64,000 nucleotides of DNA from Bin5 sp965208965. Its GTDB lineage: Bacteria; Chloroflexota; Anaerolineae; Caldilineales; Caldilineaceae. Shown here piece by piece: positions 1 to 9,677 of the stretch (the first letter of the stretch is position 1; every line of letters starts with the position of its first letter). The notes below the pieces were generated by a model that was given only the letters and a program-made list of their open reading frames with translations, was not told the DNA's origin and did not search any database. The DNA lies in the NCBI GenBank assembly GCA_965208965.1, contig OZ242384.1, positions 4,898,001 through 4,962,000 of the forward strand. Reading direction: 5' to 3'. The position numbers and the translations under genes were made by a program.

Positions 1-677
1 ATGGTCGTTGGGCTGCTCAATTGATATGGGTGCACGGCGGACAGATCTGACAGGGCCTGGCGGGCGCCGTCTTCGATCATTTGGCGGGCGCGTTGCGGCG
101 GAATGTGGCGGGCGGCGTAGCGGGAGAGCCCTTTCTTTACAGCGACGGTGGTCAGTCCCTCGCCGAGGAGTTCGGTGGATTCGCGACATACAGCTTCGTC
201 GCCGGTAACGAGGAGGACGGGCGCATTGTAGAAGCCGCAGGCGGCGGCGTTGACGCCGACTTCGCCGACGGCCTGGCCGTTGAACCAGAGGTGGCGCCAG
301 AGTACGGTTGATATGGTGTGGCTGAGGACCCCGTCGGCGGTCCCGGCCTTGGCGTGCATGCCGACGAGGAGAACGGCATCACATCCGGCTTCAAGTGTTT
401 CAGTGTAGCGGCTCCAGGTGTGGCCGGCGACCCATTCGCAGCGGGTATCCAGGAGTTCGGGAACGAGCGAGTTAAAGGACCAGGAACCGCCGGCGCCGTG
501 GCAGTCGATGACGATGATCTCGGTTGCGCCGGCGGCGGCAGCGCCGCGAACGGCCGCATTTATCTCCTCCGTATAGAGGCGTCTGCCCTCCTCGTACATT
601 GGCTTGCCGCCGGTAACCTGGTCCCAGGCGATGATACCGCTTACTCCCTCCATGTCGGTCATGATTTGGACGCGCAT
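1..677 (-). CDS. M55 family D-aminopeptidase (DppA-like), 3' end outside window
   Basis: Zinc-dependent D-aminopeptidase of the DppA family, which releases N-terminal D-amino acids from peptides. The minus-strand frame opens at an ATG at 675-677 and stays open to the window edge, so the C-terminus is missing. Reading from that start the protein begins MRVQIMTDMEGVSG, placing Asp8 and Glu10 exactly where the family's metal ligands sit; His60 (in VIDCHGAGG), His108 (GMHAK), His120 (LSHT) and Glu139 (GEVGVNA) complete the usual metal and catalytic set. About 225 residues of a usual 260-280 are visible. The gene ends a minus-strand region; CarD lies 170 bp upstream. Family assignment is firm; the physiological substrate (peptidoglycan-derived or dietary D-peptides) is not shown by the sequence. 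Confidence 0.9.
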   Translation of the reverse strand, partial: MRVQIMTDMEGVSGIIAWDQVTGGKPMYEEGRRLYTEEINAAVRGAAAAGATEIIVIDCHGAGGSWSFNSLVPELLDTRCEWVAGHTWSRYTETLEAGCDAVLLVGMHAKAGTADGVLSHTISTVLWRHLWFNGQAVGEVGVNAAACGFYNAPVLLVTGDEAVCRESTELLGEGLTTVAVKKGLSRYAARHIPPQRARQMIEDGARQALSDLSAVHPYQLSSPTT

Positions 678-847
678 GCTCTCTCTCCCTCACCAGGCCT
701 TTGCGCTGGGTTTCATGGATTTCGCAAACTCTCGGTAGTAACGCGAAGCAGTCCGGGCGCATGTGCTCCCGGACTGCGGATGGCTCGTATGGACGGCGGA
801 CCTCCCGGGGTCGAGCTGGCGCGCCTTGCCGTTAGGACAGGCGGGCC

Positions 848-1447
848 CTAGTCGGCGGCCTCGCTCATTTCCGCTGGCACGGCGACGGGGAATGGCCAGT
901 CTGTCGAAACCGGCTCCATCTCTTCTTCCAGGGCGCGCGCCTCTGCGTCCTGGCGGTCGCGAATCCCGCGAGCGACGGCGTCGTCGACGCTTCGTTCGGT
1001 GAGTTCCCAGGACTGCTTGAGGGCAAGCGCCAACTCTGTGATGAGTAACTCGCGTGCTTCTATCAGAGCTTCCTTGTCGGCCTCGGTCAGGTATTTGGAG
1101 GAATCGCGCCATGCCAGGTCGCGAACTGCGGCGGCAACTTGATTGGGGTAGCCCGAGTGGATCTGCTTTTCGATGGAGTTGCGCCGCAGTCTGAACTCAT
1201 CAGGCAGATCGAGTGGATGTGACTCCAAAGTCATGAAAACGCCGTTAATGCCAGCGGCGGGCATAACGGGGCGCACGCCGATCTGTTCGATGCGGGGCGC
1301 CGGCACATGTACGGTGAGACGATTGTGCATGAACTCGATTACGTAGTAGCGCTGGAAGCCTTTGACCAGTTCTTTTTCCTGGAATGCGACGATCGTGCCA
1401 GCTCCGTGGGACGGGTGAATTACATTCTGCCCAATGTCAAAGCCCAT
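848..1447 (-). CDS. CarD/CdnL-type RNA polymerase-binding regulator
   Basis: CarD-family protein that binds the RNA polymerase beta subunit and stabilises open promoter complexes, tuning rRNA and housekeeping transcription. The N-terminal region (residues 1-65) has the CarD/TRCF-RID signature GFDIGQNVIHPSHGAGTI and a beta-rich Tudor-like fold pattern; the rest is charged and helical, as in the DNA-binding C-terminal domain. I start at ATG 1445-1447 because GGAGAGGAAAG lies just upstream; the frame extends 55 codons further but that extension is low-complexity basic sequence without family similarity. At 199 residues it is somewhat longer than mycobacterial CarD (about 160) owing to an acidic C-terminal tail. 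Confidence 0.88.
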   Translation of the reverse strand: MGFDIGQNVIHPSHGAGTIVAFQEKELVKGFQRYYVIEFMHNRLTVHVPAPRIEQIGVRPVMPAAGINGVFMTLESHPLDLPDEFRLRRNSIEKQIHSGYPNQVAAAVRDLAWRDSSKYLTEADKEALIEARELLITELALALKQSWELTERSVDDAVARGIRDRQDAEARALEEEMEPVSTDWPFPVAVPAEMSEAAD

Positions 1448-2195
1448 CTTTCCTCTCCGTTCATCTGGAAGTTGACTGTGGCACCTGATGTGAAGAAGCT
1501 TCGCCAACCTGGCCTCTTGCGAGGTGACGTAGCTACGTTGATACTGCCTGTTAACGGCGCCATTGCGGTCTCTGAGGCAAATGCGATTGAGTAATTTGTT
1601 TTGCCGCCGCACTCAGTTCAAAGAACCTGAATTGCGGCGATCTGCTTGGCGACAGAAACCTGAACTGCCGTGCCCTACCGGGGCGGGCCATTCTAAAACC
1701 CCGGTCGTGGCCCGACAACTTGCAGAGCGGACTTCTGCCGGGCCGCGTCATTCCCAAAACAAGGGAATTCAGGACTTAGAATCTTAACACCTATTGTGTT
1801 GGTCTTCAATGCAAATTCGCAGTCATCCGAACAAAAAAGATCAGACCAATTGGCGACTGATCCGGAAATCAAATACTCTGGTGGGAATGGGAGTTTTGGC
1901 GCGAAGAGAGGGAATTTGGTACGTCAGAGGGCGTTTTTATACGTTCCAGATGATTCTTGTGTGATTTGCCTACGATCTGTCTACGCCCATAATTCGGGAC
2001 TTTTTTCGCTGGCCAGGGAACCCAATTGGAGAACGTTTAACAGCTCGCCGCGGGGTCGTGGCTGTGCTCCCGATGAGCCGAATTATTGTATGCAGACCGA
2101 GGGTTGAAACGCTGAGGCGGCGGTGAGGCAACCGTTACCGCGTTCGGAAACGCGGCATTCGTCGGGAGGAGGAGATAGGGATAGCGATCGCCCTT
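1448..2195. other. Non-coding stretch between carD and the glycosylase gene
   Basis: About 750 bp without a convincing gene. Two imperfect 12-bp direct repeats (AACCTGAATTGC and AACCTGAACTGC, near 1625 and 1658) sit in the part nearest carD. Short open frames here (for example 1796-2107) lack an SD, have irregular composition and resemble no family. I see no tRNA, riboswitch or strong terminator. It probably includes the carD promoter, which I could not place. Confidence 0.5.
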
Positions 2196-2810
2196 TCAGA
2201 GCATCTGGTAACCGTGCCAAAGAATGAAGGTGGCAAGACCGCGCCAAGGTCGCCAGGGCTCGGCCATTGCATCCATTTCCTGGCGGGTGGGACGGGCATC
2301 CAGATTCTTCACCTTCTGCGCGCCGACGATGACGCCCAGGTCGCTCGCGGGCCAGGCGTCGGCGCGGCGAAGGGCAAACAGAAGATAGATTTCGGCGCTC
2401 CAGGCGCCGATCCCCGGGAGGGCGGTGAGGGCGGCCCGCACTGCGTCATCGTCGCTCCCGGCCAGGAGGTCGAGAGCAAGGCGCCCTTCGACGAGCGCCG
2501 ACGCAAGCTCGCGGCCGTAGCGGCTTTTCTGGCGGCTGAAGCCGACGGACCGGAGTGCGTCGTCATCGAGGGCCAGGAAGCTCGCCGGCTCAGGCGGACC
2601 GATGGCGTCACAGAGGCGCCGGTAAGTGGAGTCGGCTGAGGAGCGGGAGACCTGCTGGCCGACAATTATTTTCAGAATCGTTGCGAAGCCCTGGGGCTGT
2701 TGACGCAGTTTCGGCGGGCCGTGTTGGTCAAGAACTCTTGCCAAATCGGCGTCCTGCGCGGACAGGAACTGCAGGCCTTCGCTTAACGTGTCTTGGCTGA
2801 GAATTACCAT
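2196..2810 (-). CDS. AlkA-like DNA-3-methyladenine glycosylase (HhH-GPD)
   Basis: Base-excision repair glycosylase of the HhH-GPD superfamily, expected to remove 3-methyladenine and related alkylated bases. Visible are the helix-hairpin-helix LPGIGAWSAE followed about 22 residues later by the catalytic-type aspartate in WPASDLG, the AlkA arrangement, and the earlier IVGQQVS helix that is conserved in the family. The 204-residue form starting at ATG 2810 fits single-domain members; an ATG at 2879 would add 23 residues and has GAAGGAGAG very close (2 nt), so the start is uncertain. It is the last gene of a minus-strand run with a nitroreductase, a PerM-ManA fusion and UvrD. Confidence 0.85.
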   Translation of the reverse strand: MVILSQDTLSEGLQFLSAQDADLARVLDQHGPPKLRQQPQGFATILKIIVGQQVSRSSADSTYRRLCDAIGPPEPASFLALDDDALRSVGFSRQKSRYGRELASALVEGRLALDLLAGSDDDAVRAALTALPGIGAWSAEIYLLFALRRADAWPASDLGVIVGAQKVKNLDARPTRQEMDAMAEPWRPWRGLATFILWHGYQML

Positions 2811-3047
2811 TTGGGATCTTAACTCTTTCCGGATGGGACCGACCGAGATTGCAGTGGAGACACTTTTCGCAAACTGCATCTCTCCTTCGCGCGGCCTTGC
2901 GTCACAGATTGAAAGTTCCAGACGCAGTCAGACGGGAGCCGGGCGGCGGGCTGGACGCCGGAGGCTGCGACCTTTTCCCGTTCGACTGCCGGATCTGCGA
3001 TGATAGGGCCGGAGGGCGTGACGAGTTCCCCGTGTCCGCTGAACAGG

Positions 3048-3662
3048 TTAAGCATAGTCAGGATGAGTCTGGCCCCACTTGGCGCTAAAGACCTGTTCGG
3101 AAAGAGGATGGCGGCTGCGGGGAGCAAGTTCGCGTTCCCGCATCATGTCCGAAAGTATGGAGGGGTCAGCCAGGTAACCGATGGCTGCGGAGACAACCGG
3201 CTCATACTGATCGGGGATTTCCAATAGTTCGCGTGCCATTTCTCTGCGGAAACCGCCCATCTGATGTATGTAGAGCCCGCAGGACATTGCCTGAATCGAA
3301 AGGTGTGCCATGGCCTGGCCGACATCGTAGTGAGCGTAGGTATTGCCGCCCTTGACATTTTCGGGTTCCGGCTCGGTCACGGCGATTAGCAGAACGGAGG
3401 CTCGCTTTCCCCAGGACTTGTTGGCCCCCACGAGGGTGCTGAGAATGCGGGCAAACCCGTCGGCATCGTGATGGCGCGCGGCGATCACAAACCGCCACGG
3501 TTGCAGGTTCCGGGAAGATGGCGCCCAGCGGGCAGCTTCAAAGAGGCTGCCCAGGACATCGGTGGGGATGGCGCGATCGGCGAAGGCTCTGGGGCTCCAG
3601 CGGTTGGCGAGGAGATCGTCTATGGGAAAGGTAGTCTCTGCGCGCTTATCGGATTCGTGCAC
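3048..3662 (-). CDS. Nitroreductase family FMN oxidoreductase
   Basis: Flavoprotein of the nitroreductase fold (204 residues), which reduces nitro-compounds, quinones or flavins with NAD(P)H as dimeric FMN enzyme. Family marks are the N-terminal FMN-phosphate-binding segment NRWSPRAF, the following ARWAPSSRNLQPWRF, and the central AHYDVGQAMAHLSIQA helix. The start is GTG (3660-3662) with AAGGAG seven bases upstream. It begins 24 bp after the stop of the PerM-ManA fusion, pointing to co-transcription. The specific substrate cannot be read from the sequence. Confidence 0.87.
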   Translation of the reverse strand: MHESDKRAETTFPIDDLLANRWSPRAFADRAIPTDVLGSLFEAARWAPSSRNLQPWRFVIAARHHDADGFARILSTLVGANKSWGKRASVLLIAVTEPEPENVKGGNTYAHYDVGQAMAHLSIQAMSCGLYIHQMGGFRREMARELLEIPDQYEPVVSAAIGYLADPSILSDMMRERELAPRSRHPLSEQVFSAKWGQTHPDYA

Positions 3663-3686
3663 GTAACTTCTCCTTGGAGTCTTACA

Positions 3687-5924
3687 TTAGTTGATCTTAA
3701 GCAGGACACACTGTGTCTCTGCGTGGACTTCGTAAGCGCCCAGTGCAGCGGGAAGGAGAAGCCAGGAGACTTCTCTTAGCTCGAACGTCTCGCCATCGCA
3801 ATGGAGTGAGGCGCTGCCAGAAAGGCATCCCCAAATATGGAAGGAGCTGCCGTCGCAGGAGCCATGCCAGACGGCGCCGGGCTGGCCTGTCAGACGGTCG
3901 ACCTGAAAATAGGGACAGGTCGTCTCCGAATCCGCGGCGGTGTACAGGTTGCCGGCGGCGGGGCCGCCAATTGCACGCAGGTCGGCCAACGCCTCCCTCA
4001 CCCATCCCGCCGGTGCGGCCAGAATCGGAGGGGCGGCGACAGCGGGTTCGACCATGCGCCAGTCGATGACATCGAGAGCCTGGCGAACGTGCAGCGGTCT
4101 GGATTGCCCGTCGGCCTCGGTGCGTCCCCAGTCGTAGAGGCGGTAGGTGGTGTCGCTGTTCTGCTGGATTTCGGCGATTATTGCGCCGGGCCCGAGGGCG
4201 TGGACTGTCCCAGCAGGCAAGTAGACGGCGTCTCCGGTTCGGATGGGGATGCGGTGGAGCATCGAATCGATGGCGCCGGTAGCAGCTGACCGGGCAAAGC
4301 GTTCACGGTTGACGCCGGCTTTCAACCCGTAGATGATCTCCGCGTCCGGCTCGGCGTGAAGGATGATCCACAGTTCGGTCTTGCCCAGGTCGCCGGCGTG
4401 TTCCCTGGCGTAGGGGTCGTCCGGATGGACCTGGACGGAGAGCCAGCTGTTGGAGTCGAGTACCTTTATCAGGAGGGGGAAAGTATCAGAGTCGACTGAA
4501 CTTCCGAGGAGATGCCGGCCCCATTGCTGCTGCACTTCGGCCAATGTTAACCCTTCCAGGGGACCGGTTGCGACTCTGGATTGCCCGTTGGCATGCGCGG
4601 CGATCTCCCAGCTCTCGGCAATGGCGCCAGGGGGCAGCTCTCTTCCCAGAATGGTTTCCAGGTTGCGTCCGCCCCAGATGTAGTCTTTGAATACGGGCTG
4701 GAAGGAGAGGGGGTAGACATTTCGGGCGAGAGGCGGGGCCGGCTCTTCTTCTGAGGGGTCGTTCCGTTGCCTGTGTTCTACCTGGGACTCTTCTTCATCC
4801 GGGAAGGGCGGGAGGTCGAGCATTTTGTGCCATGCGTATTCTCCCAGGATTCGAATGGAGGCGACGATGGGCGCGGCAAGAATCGCGCCGAGAAGGCCGG
4901 CAAGGGAGGCGCCCATGACTACACTGACCATCACCAGGAGAGGGTGCAGGTTGAGGGCTTTGCCTACGATTCGCGGGACCAGCAGCGTGTTTTCGATCTG
5001 CTGAATCACAATCATGGCCACGGCCACTGCGAGCGCGAACTGGAGAGGGTCCAGGCCGAAACTTGGAGAGCTCTGAAACAGGGCGACCAGGATGGCTGCA
5101 CCTGCGCCGGCCAGCGGCCCGATGACGGGAAGAAACTCCATGGCGCCGGAAAGCAGGCCCAGACCGAGGGCATTGTCGACTCCCAGGATCCCGAGCACGG
5201 CGCTGACCATGACAAATATGATGATGGCAAGGAGGGCCTGTCCACGCATATAGGCCGCCCACACCTGGCTTACATTTGAGGTCAGGCGTTCGGCGTCGCG
5301 TCGAAATCCGGGTTTGTGGGCGATGTTGGCGATCATGCTGCCGATGCGGGGAATGTCGACAGCGATATAGATTGAAATAATGAAAATCAGGACGATTTGA
5401 CCCAGGACTGCAACGGTTCCCGTAACGACGCTGGCTGCCAGACTACCGCCGCGACCCAGGATCGGCTGGAGCAGGCCAAACACCTGATTGAAGAGCTGGT
5501 CCCAACCGGGAAGTTGGGGCAGGAGGCTGGCAACTGGAACGGCAAATCCGCCAACGGTTATCGATTCCGGCAGTTGCTCCCGCAGGACCTGAAGTTGATC
5601 GAGGGCCTCTTCGAACCAGTCTGGCAGACGGCGGGAGAGATCGAGGACCTGTTGAAAGGTGGTGACGCCTACCATGGAGAAGAGGGCAACGACAAGTACG
5701 GCGAGGGCCAGGTAGAAGGCAAGAACGACGGTGACTCGATTGACGGGCGTGCGCCGGTCGATAAATGTAATGAGCGGGTGGAGCAAGTAGGCAAGTATTG
5801 CAGCCAGCACTACTTGCTGCAGGAGGCCGCGAAAGACCCAGACAAGCAGGCAGAAAAGGGCCAGTGCCGAAACGGCAACGATGGCCTTTGTAGTAGTGTT
5901 CCATGGGGGAGAAGCGGATTGCAC
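3687..5924 (-). CDS. Fusion protein: PerM/AI-2E family membrane protein + class I mannose-6-phosphate isomerase
   Basis: One uninterrupted 745-residue frame joins two unrelated families. Residues 1-375 form an AI-2E/PerM (UPF0118) permease: hydrophobic segments at about 13-30, 36-55, 63-85, 170-190, 230-285, 295-312 and 325-360, with the family's GLLSGAMEFLPVIGP and QQIENTLLVPRIVGKALNLHP signatures. A charged, Pro/Glu-rich linker (about 376-402) follows. Residues 403-745 are a class I phosphomannose isomerase with zinc ligands Gln498/His500 (SVQVHPDD), Glu517 (KTELW) and His575 (PAGTVHALG), so the enzyme half looks intact and should interconvert mannose-6-P and fructose-6-P. The start is GTG with AGGA upstream; no SD plus start was found at the linker for a separate manA. 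The gene lies 36 bp after uvrD. Confidence 0.88.
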   Translation of the reverse strand: MQSASPPWNTTTKAIVAVSALALFCLLVWVFRGLLQQVVLAAILAYLLHPLITFIDRRTPVNRVTVVLAFYLALAVLVVALFSMVGVTTFQQVLDLSRRLPDWFEEALDQLQVLREQLPESITVGGFAVPVASLLPQLPGWDQLFNQVFGLLQPILGRGGSLAASVVTGTVAVLGQIVLIFIISIYIAVDIPRIGSMIANIAHKPGFRRDAERLTSNVSQVWAAYMRGQALLAIIIFVMVSAVLGILGVDNALGLGLLSGAMEFLPVIGPLAGAGAAILVALFQSSPSFGLDPLQFALAVAVAMIVIQQIENTLLVPRIVGKALNLHPLLVMVSVVMGASLAGLLGAILAAPIVASIRILGEYAWHKMLDLPPFPDEEESQVEHRQRNDPSEEEPAPPLARNVYPLSFQPVFKDYIWGGRNLETILGRELPPGAIAESWEIAAHANGQSRVATGPLEGLTLAEVQQQWGRHLLGSSVDSDTFPLLIKVLDSNSWLSVQVHPDDPYAREHAGDLGKTELWIILHAEPDAEIIYGLKAGVNRERFARSAATGAIDSMLHRIPIRTGDAVYLPAGTVHALGPGAIIAEIQQNSDTTYRLYDWGRTEADGQSRPLHVRQALDVIDWRMVEPAVAAPPILAAPAGWVREALADLRAIGGPAAGNLYTAADSETTCPYFQVDRLTGQPGAVWHGSCDGSSFHIWGCLSGSASLHCDGETFELREVSWLLLPAALGAYEVHAETQCVLLKIN

Positions 5925-5960
5925 GATGTCGTCCTGCGCACCTGGGCGCTTTGGCGAAGT

Positions 5961-8354
5961 CTAGAGGATCTTCAGATTTGCCAGTGACGCCATGAATTTC
6001 TTGACGCCCAAGTTCGGGAAAGCAACCGACACTTCCTCTTCGCCGCCTATCACAATGCTGTCTATTACCATGCCCACGCCGAATTTGGGATGTTCCACAC
6101 TTTGGCGGCGCTTGAAGAGCGTGGGGGCGTCGGTGGTGGTCTGCCGGCGGCGGGGGCGGCGGGACTGCGCACGATTGGAATGTGAGCGATTCGTTGTTCT
6201 GTAGGCTGTGGGCTCGCCCTGGTTGCTATTGCCGTCCCTGTATCTGCCAAACATGGCGGGCCCGTCCAGCCAGCTGGTGGACTTGTCGTAGGCTGCGGCC
6301 TGGCGGCTGCGGCGGTCGACCTGGCCGCTCAGCAACTCTTCCGGGATGTCTTCCAGAAAGCGGCTGACCGTCTGCAGTTCGCTGCTGCCCCACATGGCGC
6401 GTTGAGAGGCGTGCACCAGGTAGAGGCGATGCTTGGCGCGAGTGATGCCGACGTAGGCGAGACGCCGCTCCTCGGCCATATCCTCCTCGTCTTCGCTGCG
6501 AATGCTGCGGGCGTGCGGCAGCAGGCCCTCTTCCATCCCGACCATAAAGACGACGGGGAACTCCAGACCTTTGGCCGTGTGCAGTGTCATCAGGGTCAGG
6601 GCTTCTTCGTTCTCCTCGTAATCGTCCTGTTCGCTGACAAGGCTGATCTCCTGCAGAAAAAGGCCGAGAGGATCCTGGTCCGATTCGAGGTCGTCGAGGC
6701 CGGGACGGTACTGGGCGGCTACCGAGCGCAACTCTCTTATGTTTTCAAAGCGTTCTTCGCCCTCGTCGCTGCCATCACGAAGGCGGTCCAGGTAGCCGGA
6801 ATCGGTCAGGATGCGGTCGAGCAGTTCTGCGACATCTTCGTACTGCGCTTCGGAAGCCAGTTGCACCCAAGAGTTCAGCATTGAGGCGAATCTGATTAAG
6901 GCATTACGGGCCCGAGGCGCAAACTTCACCGGAGGGAGTTGCACGGGGGCAGCTTCGTCTTCCTTCGTTTCCTGACCTTCCCCAATCAGGGTCTGCAATG
7001 CCTGCCATTCGCTTACCGAGGCGGAGGCGGCCCAGTTTTTCAGCTGCTCGTAGGTTCGGGCCCCTATGCCGCGTGGGGGAACATTGATGATGCGGTCGAG
7101 CGCCATCGTGGCTGAGGGGTTGTGTACAAGGCGCAGATAGGCGAGTACGTCTTTGATCTCGCGGCGTTCGTAGAAGCGGGTTGCGCCAACCAGCCGATAG
7201 CGAAGATTGCGATGAACGCAGGCCTCCTCGATTGCGCGACTCTGGGCATTTGTGCGGTAGACAACCGCGGCGGCGCCGGGACCCATGCCGCTTTGAGCTG
7301 TCAGGCGGGAGGCTTCGTCCAGCACGTATTCAGCCTCTTCAACCTCGTTGTAAGCCTCGTGAATTGCAACTTTGAGGCCGCTGCCCTGGTCAGTTACAAG
7401 GTGTTTTGGCGTGCGATTCGTGTTCTTGGCGATAACTGCGTTAGCGACATCGAGAATGTTCTGGGTGCTGCGATAGTTCTGCTCGAGGAGGACGACATTC
7501 GCCCCAGGGTAGTCACGGCGGAAACGCAGGACGTTGCGGTAGTCGGCGCCGCGAAAACGGTAGATCGACTGGTCCTCGTCGCCGACGACGAAGAGGTTGC
7601 CTCTGCCGTCCGGGGGGCCGACGAAGAGTGAAGCCAGCTCGTACTGGGCAGTGTTGGTATCCTGGAACTCGTCCACCAGGACGTACCGCCACTTGTCCTG
7701 GTACTTTCGCCGGACCTCCTTGTTTTTGCGCAGGAGGAGAACTGCATGCATCAGCAGGTCATCGAAGTCCATGGCGTTGTTGAGGCGGAGGAACTGCTGG
7801 TAGCGCCCGTAGACGCGGTCGCAGATTTCCTGCATGTAGCCGTCGGCGCTCACCTGGTCCGGCGTAAGCAGGTCGCTCTTCCAGCCGCCAATCTGTGACA
7901 AGACGGCGCGAGGGCTGAAACGCTTTTCGTCCAGCTGCATCTCTTTCATGACTTCGCGGATGAGAGCCAGCTGGTCGGCGCTGTCATAGATAACCCAGTT
8001 GCGCTGAAAGCCCGCCGCTTCTACCTCGACGCGCAGAACGCGTGCGCAGACTGAGTGAAAAGTGCCGATGGTTAGCCCGCCGAGGCTGCGGCGGCGGCCC
8101 TCGGCGGGCGGCGGAAAGTTGTGCCCGATCAACCCTTCTACCCGGTCACCCATTTCTTTGGCGGCTTTGTTGGTAAAGGTCACCGCGAGGACATGCCACG
8201 GATCGATCTTCTTTTCTTCGATCAGGTAGGCGATACGCCGGGTGAGGACGCGAGTCTTTCCGGAGCCGGGGCCAGCCAGGACGAGAACAGGGCCTTCGGT
8301 GGCCTGGACCGCGGTCTGCTGCTGGTCGTTGAGACCTTCAAGGATTTGTGACAT
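5961..8354 (-). CDS. pcrA: UvrD/PcrA family 3'-5' DNA helicase
   Basis: Superfamily 1A ATP-dependent helicase acting in nucleotide excision repair, mismatch repair and removal of RecA filaments or stalled polymerase. The 797-residue protein has the Q-motif/Walker A (LNDQQQTAV; AGPGSGKT at 27-34), Walker B with motif II LVDEFQDTN, motif III VGDEDQSIYRFRGAD, motif IV EQNYRST, motif V TLMTLHTAKGLEFPVVF and motif VI RLAYVGITRAK. After about residue 735 comes the PcrA/UvrD C-terminal Tudor-like domain (VEHPKFGVGMVIDS... to the end), which contacts RNA polymerase in characterised relatives. It heads a minus-strand run with the PerM-ManA fusion 36 bp downstream. Confidence 0.95.
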   Translation of the reverse strand: MSQILEGLNDQQQTAVQATEGPVLVLAGPGSGKTRVLTRRIAYLIEEKKIDPWHVLAVTFTNKAAKEMGDRVEGLIGHNFPPPAEGRRRSLGGLTIGTFHSVCARVLRVEVEAAGFQRNWVIYDSADQLALIREVMKEMQLDEKRFSPRAVLSQIGGWKSDLLTPDQVSADGYMQEICDRVYGRYQQFLRLNNAMDFDDLLMHAVLLLRKNKEVRRKYQDKWRYVLVDEFQDTNTAQYELASLFVGPPDGRGNLFVVGDEDQSIYRFRGADYRNVLRFRRDYPGANVVLLEQNYRSTQNILDVANAVIAKNTNRTPKHLVTDQGSGLKVAIHEAYNEVEEAEYVLDEASRLTAQSGMGPGAAAVVYRTNAQSRAIEEACVHRNLRYRLVGATRFYERREIKDVLAYLRLVHNPSATMALDRIINVPPRGIGARTYEQLKNWAASASVSEWQALQTLIGEGQETKEDEAAPVQLPPVKFAPRARNALIRFASMLNSWVQLASEAQYEDVAELLDRILTDSGYLDRLRDGSDEGEERFENIRELRSVAAQYRPGLDDLESDQDPLGLFLQEISLVSEQDDYEENEEALTLMTLHTAKGLEFPVVFMVGMEEGLLPHARSIRSEDEEDMAEERRLAYVGITRAKHRLYLVHASQRAMWGSSELQTVSRFLEDIPEELLSGQVDRRSRQAAAYDKSTSWLDGPAMFGRYRDGNSNQGEPTAYRTTNRSHSNRAQSRRPRRRQTTTDAPTLFKRRQSVEHPKFGVGMVIDSIVIGGEEEVSVAFPNLGVKKFMASLANLKIL

Positions 8355-8484
8355 TAATCTTATTGCGTAGCGCGAAAGTCAGATTACGCGGCTCGTTATG
8401 TTCTATTGCCGCAGCTTATCCGGTTGACATTCGCTCGAGTCGATAGACGGGAATGCGACTGCGTACGGGAAAGACCAGGGGGAC

Positions 8485-9570
8485 TTACCATTCCTCCAAC
8501 TGAAAGCTCTCCCCGTTCAACAGGCGCACGTAGCTGTCGTAGCGTTCCGGTGATACTTTGCCGTCTTCGGCAGCCTGGCGCACGGCGCAGTCCGGCTCGT
8601 GGTCGTGCGTGCAGTTTGGAAAATGGCAGTCGTTAACGAAAGGCTTGAGGTCGACAAAGAAAAAGCCAAGACTTCCCGGGTCCAGCTCGTACAGGCCCAA
8701 TTCGCGTATACCTGGTGTATCGGCAATAAAGGTAGTGTCTCCCAGAGGCAGACGAAAGAGCTGGGCGTTGCGCGTTGTGTGCCGGCCTTTGCCTTCGAAG
8801 CTGCGCAGGGCGCCCACACGCAGATTCAGCTGCGGGTGGATGGCGTTGATCAGCTCGCTTTTGCCTACGCCGCTCGGGCCGGTCACGACCGTCAATTTGT
8901 CTGTCAGCAATCGACGAAGTTGCTCGAAATCTTCAGATTCCACGGGACCAGAGCCATCATGGTCTGGAACGACTTCGAACCCTTCGGTTGCGCTCACATA
9001 TAGGAGTGGATAACCCAACTTTTCGTAGAGGGAAAATTTCTCGCGAGCAGCCTCCAAGCCTGTCAGGTCGACCTTGTTGGCGACGATCACCGCGGGAAGC
9101 TCATTGGCTTCGGCGATAACGAGAAAGCGGTCCAGCATCCGCAGGTGCGGCTCCGGGTCCTCTACGGCAAATACGACTAGCACCTGATCGGGATTGGCGA
9201 TGATCACGTCTTCGGCGGGACGAGAGGAGCCGGGGAGCTGGCGGCTCAGCGTCGAATCCCGCTCTTCGACGGAGTCGATGAGGCCTGAACGTTTGCCTTC
9301 CAGGACGACCTTGACACGGTCGCCGACCGCCACGAGCGTCAGGTCCTTGGTACGTTCCTGAAGAAGCCGTCCCCGTACCCGGCAGCTAATCGGTTTGTCA
9401 TTGGAGGTAGCGACGTCGAAGTGATGGCCCCTGGCGCGTACGACGACTCCATCTACTGTCCGGTCCTTCTTTTTCGGCTTCGGTTTGCTTTTGGCCGGCG
9501 CATCGAAATAGTCGTCCTCGTAGGCCTCATCCCACTTTTCGTAGACATCCACGTTTCTCGGCAAAGGCAT
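8485..9570 (-). CDS. rsgA: Ribosome small-subunit GTPase RsgA
   Basis: Circularly permuted GTPase that checks late maturation of the 30S subunit. An OB-fold (about residues 38-110) is followed by the permuted GTPase motifs: NKVDL (G4) first, then the P-loop GPSGVGKSELIN (G1) and DTPGIRELGL (G3). The C-terminal zinc domain has the C-x4-C-x-H-x5-C pattern in CHFPNCTHDHEPDC. The N-terminal 37 residues are acidic then lysine-rich and longer than usual. Of the starts, ATG 9568-9570 has AGGAG directly adjacent, a poor spacing, so a slightly later start is possible. Confidence 0.94.
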   Translation of the reverse strand: MPLPRNVDVYEKWDEAYEDDYFDAPAKSKPKPKKKDRTVDGVVVRARGHHFDVATSNDKPISCRVRGRLLQERTKDLTLVAVGDRVKVVLEGKRSGLIDSVEERDSTLSRQLPGSSRPAEDVIIANPDQVLVVFAVEDPEPHLRMLDRFLVIAEANELPAVIVANKVDLTGLEAAREKFSLYEKLGYPLLYVSATEGFEVVPDHDGSGPVESEDFEQLRRLLTDKLTVVTGPSGVGKSELINAIHPQLNLRVGALRSFEGKGRHTTRNAQLFRLPLGDTTFIADTPGIRELGLYELDPGSLGFFFVDLKPFVNDCHFPNCTHDHEPDCAVRQAAEDGKVSPERYDSYVRLLNGESFQLEEW

Positions 9571-9677
9571 CTCCTGTCGGCAGCTTGCTGTTTATGGGCT
9601 CGCCTTGTCCAGGCGAACGGAATTCAGCCCAAGTGTATCAATGTAAGGGCCCAAATGGCAATAAGCGGCCAGCGCCG

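Noticed and set aside
1796..2107. 103-codon plus-strand frame between carD and the glycosylase gene
   Set aside because: No SD, irregular composition and no family resemblance.
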